A program made the translations under genes and the position numbers. From contig CAKQPR010000009.1 in NCBI GenBank assembly GCA_934270565.1, forward strand, positions 12,295 to 76,294: 64,000 bases of DNA, given 5' to 3'. Below are positions 53,712 through 61,903 of this stretch, piece by piece. The notes beneath the pieces are model-generated. The model ran no database searches. It was not told where the DNA came from and was given only the letters and a program-made list of their open reading frames with translations. Each line of letters opens with the position of its first letter. Within the stretch, counting starts at the first letter, position 1. Source of the DNA: an uncultured Clostridia bacterium (GTDB lineage: Bacteria; Bacillota; Clostridia; Christensenellales; Pumilibacteraceae).

Positions 53712-55171
53712 AGAAAAACTACATATTAAACGTATTATATCAGATACTGTCGATCTTCATCCCTATATTCACGATTCCGTATCTGTCCCGCGTTTTGCAG
53801 AGCGAAGCGGTAGGAATACTCAGCTATTCCGAGTCGATCGTCAGTTATTTCGTATTATTTGCCGTTCTCGGCAGCACGATCTATGCTCAGCGCGAAATAG
53901 GTAAAGTGCAGGATGACAAAGAAGCATGCAGTCGCGTATTTTACGAAATACAAATAGTCAGAACGTTGTCCACGGTCGTTGCGATGGCGGCGTATCTTGT
54001 CTATGTTTTTGTCGTGCGATCGAATTTTACCGTATGTCTGATTCTTACGATCGAAATATTCGGCGTCATAACCGATATAGGGTGGTTTTTTCAGGGACTC
54101 GAAGAATTCGGAAAAACCGTAGTGTTCGGGTTGTGCGCGAAAATTCTGAATCTTGCGGCAATTTTTCTTCTGGTAAAGTCGCCGTCGAGCCTTTGGATAT
54201 ACGCTCTTAGTAAATGCGGTTTTTCCGTCATTGCGAATATGCTTATGTGGCTTCTGTTGCCGAAGTATTTGTGCAGGGTAAATAATCTGCGTCCGCTAAG
54301 GCATCTGAAAGTTATCGTTACGTTTTTTATTCCCGCCGTCGCTTCGCAGGTTTACACGATCCTTGACAAATCGATGATCGGTTGGTTTACGGTAACGCGC
54401 GAAGAAAACGGGTATTACGAGTATGCCGAAAAAATAGTGCGTGTAAGTATCGTAGTAATTACCGCGCTTTCGTCCGTACTTGTTCCGCGTGTGTCCAAAG
54501 CCTATGCGGACGGAGATTCCGAAACGGTGAAAAGTATAATCGGTCGGGCAATACAATTCGTCTGGATGTTCACCGTGCCGCTTGTAATCGGCTTTATTTT
54601 CGTGTCCGACGTTCTTGTTCCCGTTTATTTAGGCGAAGAGTTTGAAAAATCGATTATTCTGATGCAGATTTTTTCGCCGATTGTGCTGTTTGTGGGAATG
54701 GCAAATATAATCGGCTTGGCTTTTCTGATGCCGATCGGTAAACAAAACGTCTATTTGTTTTCGGTGATAATCGCGGCGATAGTGAACTTATGTCTGAATC
54801 TGATACTTATCCCGAAACTGTTTTCCGTCGGCGCGGCGATAGCGTCGGTAATTGCCGAATTCATAAGCATAACGATTCAGATAGCGTATGTGCTGAAGAA
54901 GAAAATGCTGGACGCAAGAACTATATTCCTGTGTTCGTGGAAATATCTGATAGCCGGTCCGATAATGGGCGGCGTTCTGATCGTTGTAAAAATGTTCGTT
55001 CCGGTCGCGGTGTGGTCGCTTATAACGCTGATAGCTACAGGAATAGTGGTTTATTTCACCGTGCTTTTAATCATGCGGGATCGGATGGTTTTAGAAGCGA
55101 TAAAAAGCGTCGTAAATAAGTTCGGGAAAAAACGTGCTCGTATCGAGAACGCAGATACAAAGGAAGAATAA
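53690..55171 (+). CDS. wzx: Repeat-unit flippase, Wzx/polysaccharide transporter family
   Basis: A 493-aa membrane protein with about 12-14 hydrophobic segments. The N-terminus KNYILNVLYQILSIFIPIFT and ILSYSESIVSYFVLFAVLGS are typical of RfbX/Wzx flippases. It would turn undecaprenyl-linked repeat units to the outer face for Wzy. GTG 53690 overlaps rfbC and has AAGGA six bases away; ATG 53696 is the alternative. It is the last gene of the cluster. No Wzz, Wzc or tyrosine kinase was found. Confidence 0.9.
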   Translation: MGMRKSLKKNYILNVLYQILSIFIPIFTIPYLSRVLQSEAVGILSYSESIVSYFVLFAVLGSTIYAQREIGKVQDDKEACSRVFYEIQIVRTLSTVVAMAAYLVYVFVVRSNFTVCLILTIEIFGVITDIGWFFQGLEEFGKTVVFGLCAKILNLAAIFLLVKSPSSLWIYALSKCGFSVIANMLMWLLLPKYLCRVNNLRPLRHLKVIVTFFIPAVASQVYTILDKSMIGWFTVTREENGYYEYAEKIVRVSIVVITALSSVLVPRVSKAYADGDSETVKSIIGRAIQFVWMFTVPLVIGFIFVSDVLVPVYLGEEFEKSIILMQIFSPIVLFVGMANIIGLAFLMPIGKQNVYLFSVIIAAIVNLCLNLILIPKLFSVGAAIASVIAEFISITIQIAYVLKKKMLDARTIFLCSWKYLIAGPIMGGVLIVVKMFVPVAVWSLITLIATGIVVYFTVLLIMRDRMVLEAIKSVVNKFGKKRARIENADTKEE

Positions 55172-55198
55172 ACGTTATTGATTTCGATATACTCTGAA

Positions 55199-55233
55199 AA
55201 CCCCGCCTCTTCCGTGCAGGAAGGGGCGGGGTT
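55199..55233 (-). terminator. Terminator between flippase and rubredoxin genes
   Basis: AACCCCGCCTCTTCC (55199-55213) pairs with GGAAGGGGCGGGGTT (55219-55233) with one G-U pair and a five-base loop. On the minus strand TTTTC follows the stem, serving rubredoxin. On the plus strand no T run follows, though the stem may still stop the polysaccharide operon. Confidence 0.72.
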
Positions 55234-55246
55234 CTGTGTGCGTGGG

Positions 55247-55405
55247 TTACTCTTCCATCGAGAAATCGTCCTTGCCAACGCCGCAGAGCGGGCAGGCGAA
55301 ATCGTCGGGAAGGTCTTCCCATTTGGTTCCCGGCGCGATACCGTTGTCGGGATCACCGAGGGTTTCGTCGTAGACGTAACCGCAAACATTGCAAACGTAT
55401 TTCAT
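55247..55405 (-). CDS. Rubredoxin
   Basis: A 52-aa rubredoxin. Two Cys pairs, CNVCG and CPLCG, hold one iron; [20 protein letters not shown] between them is the family signature. It carries single electrons in anaerobes, often to peroxide- or oxygen-detoxifying enzymes. Start 55405 has AAGGAGG upstream; a longer frame to 55483 is not supported. It lies 95 bases downstream of the Mrp gene in the same direction. Confidence 0.96.
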   Translation of the reverse strand: MKYVCNVCGYVYDETLGDPDNGIAPGTKWEDLPDDFACPLCGVGKDDFSMEE

Positions 55406-55444
55406 AATTTTGTCCTCCTTGGGTTTGATTTTGTGCGAGTGGTT

Positions 55445-55481
55445 GTCGCGAAAAACGTGTACGTATTCGCTTTTTCGTGAC
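55445..55481. promoter_or_regulatory. Inverted repeat between Mrp and rubredoxin genes
   Basis: GTCGCGAAAAA (55445-55455) and TTTTTCGTGAC (55471-55481) pair with one mismatch around a 15-base loop. It lies 20 bases after the Mrp stop and upstream of rubredoxin. It could be an operator or a processing hairpin. No following T run suits a terminator in the minus direction. Confidence 0.4.
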
Positions 55482-55500
55482 AAAAACGATATTGCGGCGA

Positions 55501-56328
55501 TTATTTCTTAGCCATTTCGTCGAGGATAGGCGCGAGCGGATCGAGGTAAGAAACGTTCGTAAGCTCGATAAGTCCGGCGTCGGACGCGCGGGAAAGCGCG
55601 GGGTCGAGTGGGATACGCGCGAGAAGCGGCAGAGAATGCCGAAGCGCGACGTCCTCGATGTGGCTGTCGCCGAAAACCTTGATTTTCGTACCGCAATCGG
55701 GGCAAACGACGTAGCTCATGTTTTCGACGAGCCCGAGCACGGGGACGGACATCATAGCCGCCATATTGACGGCTTTTTCGACGATCATCGAAACGAGCTC
55801 CTGCGGCGAAGCGACAACGATAATTCCGTCGAGCGGGATCGACTGGAACACGGTAAGCGGAACGTCTCCCGTCCCGGGCGGCATATCGACGAACATAAAG
55901 TCCACGTCGCCCCAGATAACGTCCGTCCAGAATTGTTTAACCATACCGGCGATTACCGGACCGCGCCATACTACGGGGTCGGTTTCGTTCTCCACGAGCA
56001 GATTAAGCGACATGATTTTAGTGCCTTTCGCGCTGACGGCTGGCAGAATCCCGAGATCGTTGCCTTCGGCTTTTGCCTTGATTCCGAACATTTTGGGGAT
56101 CGACGGACCGGTAACGTCCGCGTCGAGCACGGCGGTTTTATAGCCGAGCCGTTCGGAAATGACCGCGCCGAGAGCAGTCACCATCGACTTGCCCACGCCG
56201 CCTTTTCCGGACACGATGCCGATCACTTTTTTAATGCGGCTAAGCTCGTGCGGCTTTTCGATCATCGACTTTTTTTCCGAGCAGTTCGCGTGACAGCTCG
56301 AGCAGTCGTGCGTGCATTGTTCGCTCAT
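55501..56328 (-). CDS. Mrp/NBP35-type P-loop ATPase, Fe-S carrier
   Basis: A 275-aa ParA-related ATPase of the Mrp/ApbC group. Deviant Walker [35 protein letters not shown] and the C-terminal CPDCGTKI pair fit an iron-sulfur carrier that passes clusters to target proteins. The first 25 residues add a Cys-rich motif, [12 protein letters not shown], common in anaerobe homologues. AAGGAG precedes the start at 56328. It has its own promoter inside the end of the AraC gene. Confidence 0.92.
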   Translation of the reverse strand: MSEQCTHDCSSCHANCSEKKSMIEKPHELSRIKKVIGIVSGKGGVGKSMVTALGAVISERLGYKTAVLDADVTGPSIPKMFGIKAKAEGNDLGILPAVSAKGTKIMSLNLLVENETDPVVWRGPVIAGMVKQFWTDVIWGDVDFMFVDMPPGTGDVPLTVFQSIPLDGIIVVASPQELVSMIVEKAVNMAAMMSVPVLGLVENMSYVVCPDCGTKIKVFGDSHIEDVALRHSLPLLARIPLDPALSRASDAGLIELTNVSYLDPLAPILDEMAKK

Positions 56329-56364
56329 AAAAACTCCTTGTCCGCAGTTTGCGGCTCAACGAAT

Positions 56365-56393
56365 ATTGTACCACCGCGCGCGGAAACTGTCAA
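56365..56393 (-). promoter_or_regulatory. Promoter of the Mrp gene, nested in AraC stop
   Basis: On the minus strand TTGACA (56388-56393) and TACAAT (56365-56370) are 17 bp apart. The AraC stop codon TGA is part of the -35 box. A small hairpin, CCGCAGTTTGCGG, sits in the leader (56342-56354). Confidence 0.75.
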
Positions 56394-57202
56394 GCGTTTG
56401 AGCCCGAGGGCGGGTCCTGAACCACGGGCGTGTAGTGCATATCCGAAAAATCGGGCTTTTGCACGTTGCGGCGGTACTGTTGCGGAGTTTCGCCGACCAC
56501 CTGCGTAAAGCGCTCGCAAAAATGCGACGGCGTGGCGAACCCCGTAATCTGCGCGATCTTCTTGATCGAATAATCGGTCGTTTCGAGGTACTGCTTGGCG
56601 TTGCCGATCTTGATCCCGAGCAGATATTCTTTCGCGTTTACGCCCGTCTTTTTCAGAAAGAAATGCCTGAAATAGTCGTAATTATACGAAAGATCGCGGG
56701 CGATTTCGCGCACGTTCGTCTTTTCGTTCGCGTGCATCTGAATGTATCCGAGCACGTATTCGAAATCGGACGGAGATTCCGTCGCGGTGGTAATAAACCT
56801 CATCAGCCTGAACGCAAGCGCTTCGGTGAGCGCGTCGAGTATCTGGCGGTGGTATAAGAGTTTGTTTTTGGTTTCGGACACGATAGCCTCGATCAGGTTG
56901 AGCATACTATGCTCGCCGTCGTCGGTGAAGTGAGCGGGGATCGAGCCGCTAAGCTCGCGGTCGGACGAGTCGAACCCTATACATATCGCAGTGACGGGCT
57001 CGGGCGCCGATTCGGAGTGAATAACGTTCGGCGGCGCAAGAACGAACGTTCCCTTCGAAAAGGTATAATGCCGCTCGTCGATAACGACCGTGCCGCTGCC
57101 CGCCGCATAGTAAACAAGCTCGAAACACGGGTGCGTGTGCGGCTGTACCTTGTACGGTACGGGGTATTGCTTCGTTATACAAAAGTTAAATACACTTTTC
57201 AT
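56390..57202 (-). CDS. AraC-family transcriptional regulator (cassette 3)
   Basis: A 270-aa AraC-type regulator. The cupin is HPCFELVYYAAGSGTVVIDE with FVLAPPNVIHSESA. The C-terminal helix-turn-helices are REIARDLSYNYDYFRHFFLK and IKKIAQITGFATPSHFCERF. GAGGTAAGG precedes the start at 57202. It is divergent from the third transport cassette but separated from it by 1.4 kb of repeats, with repeat sequence beginning about 30 bases upstream of its ATG. Control of cassette 3 is likely by analogy with the other two cassettes. Confidence 0.9.
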   Translation of the reverse strand: MKSVFNFCITKQYPVPYKVQPHTHPCFELVYYAAGSGTVVIDERHYTFSKGTFVLAPPNVIHSESAPEPVTAICIGFDSSDRELSGSIPAHFTDDGEHSMLNLIEAIVSETKNKLLYHRQILDALTEALAFRLMRFITTATESPSDFEYVLGYIQMHANEKTNVREIARDLSYNYDYFRHFFLKKTGVNAKEYLLGIKIGNAKQYLETTDYSIKKIAQITGFATPSHFCERFTQVVGETPQQYRRNVQKPDFSDMHYTPVVQDPPSGSNA

Positions 57203-57269
57203 AATTCCTTACCTCGAAAAAGATACTAATATCGATGCCTGTCGGCGAGCCGCCGCGTCGCGCCCGCAA

Positions 57270-57331
57270 TGACAGGGAGCCCCTGCGGGCAAGTCGGCGA
57301 TGACAGGGAGCCCCTGCGGGCAAGTCGGCGA
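57270..57331. repeat. Exact 31-bp tandem duplication
   Basis: The unit begins TGACAGGGAGCCCCTGCGGG and ends CAAGTCGGCGA. Copies at 57270-57300 and 57301-57331 are identical. Each contains the palindrome GCCCCTGCGGGC. Confidence 0.9.
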
Positions 57332-57435
57332 TGCCTGTACTTACTTTCGATAGAGCATGGTAGGGGCGGACGCCCCGTCCGCCCGACGGTATATCGTTTG
57401 AGTACAACGATACTTTGGCGGGCGTAATGTCGCCT

Positions 57436-57554
57436 CGGTAGGGCGGGGCGCCCTCGCCCCGCCGCCAACCTTGCGTAACGGTACTTAGCCCCGTCATCCG
57501 GGGGCGTCAGTCGAGACCAAGGCGGGAGCGAATACGAACGTTGCGTAACGGTAT
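57436..57554. repeat. Type-B repeat, complete form
   Basis: The palindrome GGGCGGGGCGCCCTCGCCCC, then CCGCCAACCTTGCGTAACGG, CGTCATCCGGGGGCGTCAG, and GGCGGGAGCGAATACGAACG. This is the fullest copy in the window. Confidence 0.75.
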
Positions 57555-57579
57555 GCTACAAATACCCGACCGCGACGTT

Positions 57580-57633
57580 ACGTTATGCGGCGGTCCGAGG
57601 GCGAACCGCCCTACCGTCGGCTCCGCCGACAAA
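57580..57633. repeat. Type-C palindromic repeat, second copy
   Basis: ACGTTATGCGGCGGTCCGAG with GGCGAACCGCCCTACC and the hairpin GTCGGCTCCGCCGAC. Compared with 13086-13140 the hairpin loop differs by one base while the stem is kept. Confidence 0.75.
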
Positions 57634-57719
57634 TAATGGCGAAATTAGAGTAAACAGCATCGTTGTTGTGTGATAACCGCGTGATTGCGGTATATCGCTT
57701 TTAATAACGTATTTTGTTT

Positions 57720-57820
57720 CGGTAGGGCGGGGCGCCCTCGCCCCGCCGCCAACCTTGCGGAACGGTACTTAGCCTCGTCATCCGGGGGCGTCAGTCGAGA
57801 CCAAGGCGGGAGCGAAACGG
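57720..57820. repeat. Type-B repeat
   Basis: Same order as 57436-57554, but the 3' end breaks off after GGCGGGAGCGAAACGG. The two copies are about 165 bases apart. Confidence 0.75.
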
Positions 57821-57880
57821 CGTGCCGCCGTTGGCAAGTCGGCGATGCCCGTACCTACAAAATAACATTATAAAACCAAA

Positions 57881-57995
57881 CGGAACGGTACTTAGCCCCG
57901 TCATCTCGAGCATAGTCGAGAGATCTCGCGGGAGCGAACACGAACGTAACGGAACGCTCTTACGATGGAATATTCGCGATAGCGGACAACATCTT
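57881..57995. repeat. Type-B repeat, variant form
   Basis: CGGAACGGTACTTAGCCCCG, then a new palindrome (TCTCGAGCATAGTCGAGAGA), then GCGGGAGCGAACACGAACG and ATAGCGGACAACATCTT, which leads into a GCCTCC end as before element A copies 1 and 2. Confidence 0.65.
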
Positions 57996-58017
57996 GCCTC
58001 CCTTGTGAAAAGGGAGG
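57996..58017. repeat. Lone element-A-like terminal hairpin
   Basis: GCCTCCCTTGTGAAAAGGGA resembles the left end of element A but stands 50 bases before copy 3. It suggests insertion or excision at this end. A second hairpin, CCGCCGTGAGGCGG, follows at 58043-58056. Confidence 0.6.
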
Positions 58018-58066
58018 AATAGCGCATTATCACTCTATAATTCCGCCGTGAGGCGGTCTTTACTTT

Positions 58067-58303
58067 GCCTCCTTTGTGTAAAGGGCGCGACGCGGCGGTG
58101 CGAAGCACCGTAAAAACAGTCCACAGGCGACTGTTTTTAGCCAAAGCGGCGAAGCAACTGTGTTGCGAGCTGGGGGTAGCCGCGAGTGTGAGCGTTAGCG
58201 AGCCGAGTGGCGGTAGGATTGTTGAAACGCAACTATTCATACAGCAACTTTACAATCCCCCACCCACCTGCGGTGGGAGCCCCCTTTGCACAAAGGGGCC
58301 TTA
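58067..58303 (+). mobile_element. Element A, copy 3 (MITE-like, 237 bp)
   Basis: The left end GCCTCCTTTGTGTAAAGGG and right end CCCTTTGCACAAAGGGGCC are both intact. Hairpins: GCGGTGCGAAGCACCG, AAAAACAGTC/GACTGTTTTT (58112-58138, fully paired), GCAAC/GTTGC (58154-58166), and CCCACCTGCGGTGGG. The middle segment (GAGTGTGAGCG..GCCGAGTGGCGG) differs from copies 1 and 2 while the hairpins are kept. The flanks also differ, so this is an independent insertion. Confidence 0.82.
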
Positions 58304-58512
58304 ATTTGTCCGCTGCGCTTACGGTTTACGCCCCTCCGCTTCGGTCGAAATGACGTTATGGGCGATTGACCTCCTTGCCTTATTATAACCTCAACGCTTA
58401 CGATTTGTCAACGAATACTCGATAAAAATACCGTAAAACGAGTTTTAGAGATAGAAAAAGCCGAAAAATCGGTTTTACCGTATCGAAAAACGGCTGTCAC
58501 CGAAAAAACCTA

Positions 58513-58542
58513 TTGACATCGGGGGGGGGAGTGCGGTACAAT
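58513..58542 (+). promoter_or_regulatory. Promoter with G9 tract in its spacer, possible phase switch
   Basis: TTGACA (58513-58518) and TACAAT (58537-58542) are 18 bp apart. Nine of the 18 spacer bases are one G run (58521-58529). Gain or loss of G would change the spacer, as known for porA and opc of Neisseria. It drives the 1101-aa surface protein and probably the transport genes after it. Confidence 0.75.
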
Positions 58543-58595
58543 CGAAAGCGAAAAGGGCGCATGCGATTTGCGCCGCTGATCAAGGAGAGAGGAAA

Positions 58596-61500
58596 ATGGA
58601 GAAAAAGAAAAAGTTTTTAAGCCTCGCAGTCGCCGCGTTTGCGGCTTGCCTTATCGCGCTCGGCGCAATGCTTTGCGTTCCCGCCGTCGCCCGCGCAGAA
58701 GAAGCAAGCGAAGACCTTGTTGTGGTGAATACCGAAAAAGCTGCGGGGGCATTTAATTCTATCCGTGTAACCGTTCCTGTGAACGTAAACAAAGAAAACG
58801 AATGGTACGGAAGTGCGGGTCTGTATTTCGGACTTGCCGATAACGGCGGAACGGCAGATCTTTCGTCTTTCAGCGCTCTTAAGTTGAGAGTTCGCGGTGT
58901 GACAACTACAAATATGACAAAAGTCCGAATGATCGTCATAGACGAGAACGGAAATGCTCGCTGGGTGAAAGAAACGAGTTCAACGTCCGGAGGAACTCTC
59001 GTTGACGACAACGGAGGCTCTATTACTATTGACGGAACGTATGATTATCACGGTATGCCTGTCGGTGGTAAAAACGGTTGGTACGTTGTTCCAAAGGATA
59101 AGTTTACAACATTTGCCAACGATTCTGCAGCTTACGGAACTATGGGCACGTTCGACTGGACGAAGGTAAAATACGTTGTTGCCGATATGTTCACCACTAA
59201 CCTTTGCACAGTAGAAGTAGGCGACCTGAAAGGCGTAAAAACGGACAATAGCGAAGTTGAGCTTTTTAATGTCTCAAAAGCAAATATGTTCGATGCAGAT
59301 GCCGACACTACTTATGCAACGGCTGCGTTGAATAAGAACGAATTCTTCTTCGGACCTGCGAGAACGCATCTTGATAAATTCTGGAACGGCACTTATGCAA
59401 GTGGCGGCACTTACACCAAATTCAAAGATATCGCTTGCAGTAACGGAGCCACAACAACCGTGACGATGGAAAGACGTTGGTATGACGCCGACGTGGATTA
59501 TAGAAAGGACGTTTCGGTAGGCGATTTATGGGTGAAAATGGCTACCGCAGAAAATCCGACAAACACGGATATCGATTTATCCGAGTACGGCGGTATTGCG
59601 TTTAACGTCAATGCAAAAACGGCGTCGAACGTTAAGGTCGATACTTTGATACGTGCGGGCGGTCTTGATTATCGCGCGTACGGCAATAAGCAAAATGTTT
59701 ATACCGTTGCGGAAAACGGAGACTATAAGACAAATAAAGATTTAAATGTCGGCGGAAACGTTTTCACCACGGGATTTAAAGGAATCTATTATATTCCGTT
59801 CGGAGCATTTGAAGCAGGATCAAACGAAGATATTAAATATGCTAGTGCAGAAAAACTTGCAACGAGCACTTTATTTTTCATAGCTAATAGTGCAACTTTC
59901 GCTAACGGCGATGCAATCACCATTTCTAACGTGCGGGCGGTGGTTGATCCCGAAGCGACGGCAAAGATCGTATCGGTAGACAATTCGCTGACGCATATTA
60001 CCGATACGGAAATAACAGCAGAAAATTACAGCAAGCTCAAAAAGTTGTTCGAGGAAGCAACCGCAACGTACACAAGTCTGAGTGATACGAACAAAGCGAA
60101 AATAAATAACGCCGAGAACAGATTTACGACAATCGAAAACAAATTCGACGCTTACGCGGTGGACGCTGTACAGCAAATGATCGACGCGCTTCCCGACGCG
60201 ATCAACGCCGAAAATTACAAGGCAGCGAAAACCGCGCTTAAAGACGCACAGACGGCATTCGACGGGCTTACCGCCGAACAGAAGGCAAGCGTAAACAAAA
60301 ACAAGCTTGAAAGTACGGCGTATATAATTTCGCTTTACGAAGCGGGCGTAGTTCAGAACAAGATCAACGCGCTTGACGATGAAATCACGAAAGATAATTA
60401 CGTTACGGCAAAACGCAACTACGTTTCGGTTCGGAACGAGTACGAAGCGCTCACCGACGAACAGAAAGAAAGCGTAACTAATTCCGTCAAACTCGACGAG
60501 GTAAAAGCGGCGATCGGAGCGTTCGAGAGTACGAAAGCGGACGAAATCGCGCTTATAGATGCTAACACGGGGAATAGCGGTTTCGATCTGACGATCGGGA
60601 CGGAAGCGATCTGGAAGCGTCTCGGGCTTGCAGGCGGCGATCAGACGATGGATCTGTCGTTCTCGAAAGGTTTTGCGTTCGATATCGAAACTAATTCCGA
60701 TGTGAATGCGGGACTTACCGTATACTTCCGCGAGAACGGCGAAAGCGCGAAACAGTATGGCGGTTACGGCAACAAAACGTTCGGAATGTACGTCTATTCC
60801 GATGGAACGTGCAAGACGAACAGTGCGCTCGGTATCGGCGCGAACCTGATTCCCGCGGGCTTTAAGGGCACGATTTTCCTGCCGTGGGAAGCGTTCGAAA
60901 AAGGAAAGGAATACGCTTCGGCGGAGAAGGCGGCTAACGTAAAGCTCTTACTCTTCATCGACAAAACGTTCGGAATCGGCACAACGCTGAAAATAAGCAA
61001 TTTCCGCCTGTCGAACGGCATATCGACTTCCGCAACGGTATTGTCGGTAGACAGAACGTTCGGATATATCGACGGAACGGAAATCACCGACGGAAATTAT
61101 GCGGCGCTTAATTCGCGTTTCGTTGCGGCGAAAGGCAACTACGATGCGCTCACCGCCGAAAACAAGGCGAAAGTGACGAACGCGGACAAGATCGGCTCGA
61201 TCGAAGCGAAATTAGAGACTTACAGACTGGGTTACGCGATCGCGAAGATCGACGCCTGCCTTACCGAAGTAAACGCAGACAACTACGAAACCGCAAAAAC
61301 GCTCCTCGGCGAAGCGAAAAAAGCATACGGCGCGCTTACGGACGAAAGCAAAGAGCGCGTAACGAACGCCGCAACGATCGCGACCGCAACCGCGGCGATC
61401 GAGACTTACGAAGCGTCGCTTACGGACGCGAAGCTCGAAGCCCTTCCCGAAACGGTAAACTCGGGCAATATCGAGGAAGCGAAACTCGCGCTCGAAGAGG

Positions 61501-61901
61501 CAAAGGCGGAGTACGACGGGCTTGACGACGGCGTAAAGAGCAAGGTTACCAAATCCGACAAAATCGCGGCGCTCGAAGAAAAGATCGACGTGTACGAAGC
61601 GGGCAAGGTGGACGCGCTTATCGCGGCGCTCACCGACAAGATCGACAAGGACAATTACAAACAGGCTAAGAAGGACTATATCGCGGCGCAGAAAGCTTAC
61701 GGCAATCTTTCCGCAAACGGCAAAACGAAAGTAGCGAACTCGGCGAAATTCGCCGCCGTCAAAGCGGCTATCGAGAAGTACGAGAATACCGATCCGGTAA
61801 ACGTTGCGGCGATTATTCTCATCGCGGCGGGCGCGGTAATAGCGATCGGCGGCGCGGTAACGTTTGTTCTTATTAAATCCAAGGCAAAAAAGAGAGGCTG
61901 A
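58596..61901 (+). CDS. Membrane-anchored surface protein with helical repeats (cassette 3)
   Basis: A 1101-aa exported protein. The signal peptide is cut near VARAEE. Beta-sandwich domains occupy about 45-460 and 645-810 (the two later ones share GFKGIYYIPFGAFEAG and GFKGTIFLPWEAFEKG blocks). Around 460-645 and 810-1065 lie about seven ~60-residue helical repeats of the pattern NYETAKTLLGEAKKAYGALT followed by a KV(T/A)N turn. A C-terminal membrane helix (AAIILIAAGAVIAIGGAVTF) and KSKAKKRG tail anchor it; there is no LPXTG. It is likely a stalk that holds carbohydrate-binding domains off the cell. The promoter contains a G9 tract. The LplB-type permease starts 2 bases after its stop. Confidence 0.72.
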   Translation: MEKKKKFLSLAVAAFAACLIALGAMLCVPAVARAEEASEDLVVVNTEKAAGAFNSIRVTVPVNVNKENEWYGSAGLYFGLADNGGTADLSSFSALKLRVRGVTTTNMTKVRMIVIDENGNARWVKETSSTSGGTLVDDNGGSITIDGTYDYHGMPVGGKNGWYVVPKDKFTTFANDSAAYGTMGTFDWTKVKYVVADMFTTNLCTVEVGDLKGVKTDNSEVELFNVSKANMFDADADTTYATAALNKNEFFFGPARTHLDKFWNGTYASGGTYTKFKDIACSNGATTTVTMERRWYDADVDYRKDVSVGDLWVKMATAENPTNTDIDLSEYGGIAFNVNAKTASNVKVDTLIRAGGLDYRAYGNKQNVYTVAENGDYKTNKDLNVGGNVFTTGFKGIYYIPFGAFEAGSNEDIKYASAEKLATSTLFFIANSATFANGDAITISNVRAVVDPEATAKIVSVDNSLTHITDTEITAENYSKLKKLFEEATATYTSLSDTNKAKINNAENRFTTIENKFDAYAVDAVQQMIDALPDAINAENYKAAKTALKDAQTAFDGLTAEQKASVNKNKLESTAYIISLYEAGVVQNKINALDDEITKDNYVTAKRNYVSVRNEYEALTDEQKESVTNSVKLDEVKAAIGAFESTKADEIALIDANTGNSGFDLTIGTEAIWKRLGLAGGDQTMDLSFSKGFAFDIETNSDVNAGLTVYFRENGESAKQYGGYGNKTFGMYVYSDGTCKTNSALGIGANLIPAGFKGTIFLPWEAFEKGKEYASAEKAANVKLLLFIDKTFGIGTTLKISNFRLSNGISTSATVLSVDRTFGYIDGTEITDGNYAALNSRFVAAKGNYDALTAENKAKVTNADKIGSIEAKLETYRLGYAIAKIDACLTEVNADNYETAKTLLGEAKKAYGALTDESKERVTNAATIATATAAIETYEASLTDAKLEALPETVNSGNIEEAKLALEEAKAEYDGLDDGVKSKVTKSDKIAALEEKIDVYEAGKVDALIAALTDKIDKDNYKQAKKDYIAAQKAYGNLSANGKTKVANSAKFAAVKAAIEKYENTDPVNVAAIILIAAGAVIAIGGAVTFVLIKSKAKKRG

Positions 61902-61903
61902 CA

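Larger units (their letters stand above)
57203..58595. other. Second gene-free mosaic of palindromic repeats
   Basis: About 1.4 kb between divergent genes. Contents: a 31-bp tandem duplication (57270-57331), GGTAGGGGCGGACGCCCCG (57360), type-B repeats (57436-57554, 57720-57820, 57881-57995), type C (57580-57633), a lone hairpin (57996-58017), element A copy 3 (58067-58303), a type-F piece (about 58312-58356), and about 130 bases of unique AT-rich sequence with the G9 promoter. Short frames inside are not credible genes. Confidence 0.8.

Noticed and set aside
57270..57331. Possible start of a CRISPR array
   Set aside because: Only two units, directly adjacent without spacers, and no cas genes in the window.
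61830..61901. LPXTG sortase signal on the 1101-aa protein
   Set aside because: No LPXTG-like motif precedes the C-terminal membrane helix; only a helix and basic tail are present.
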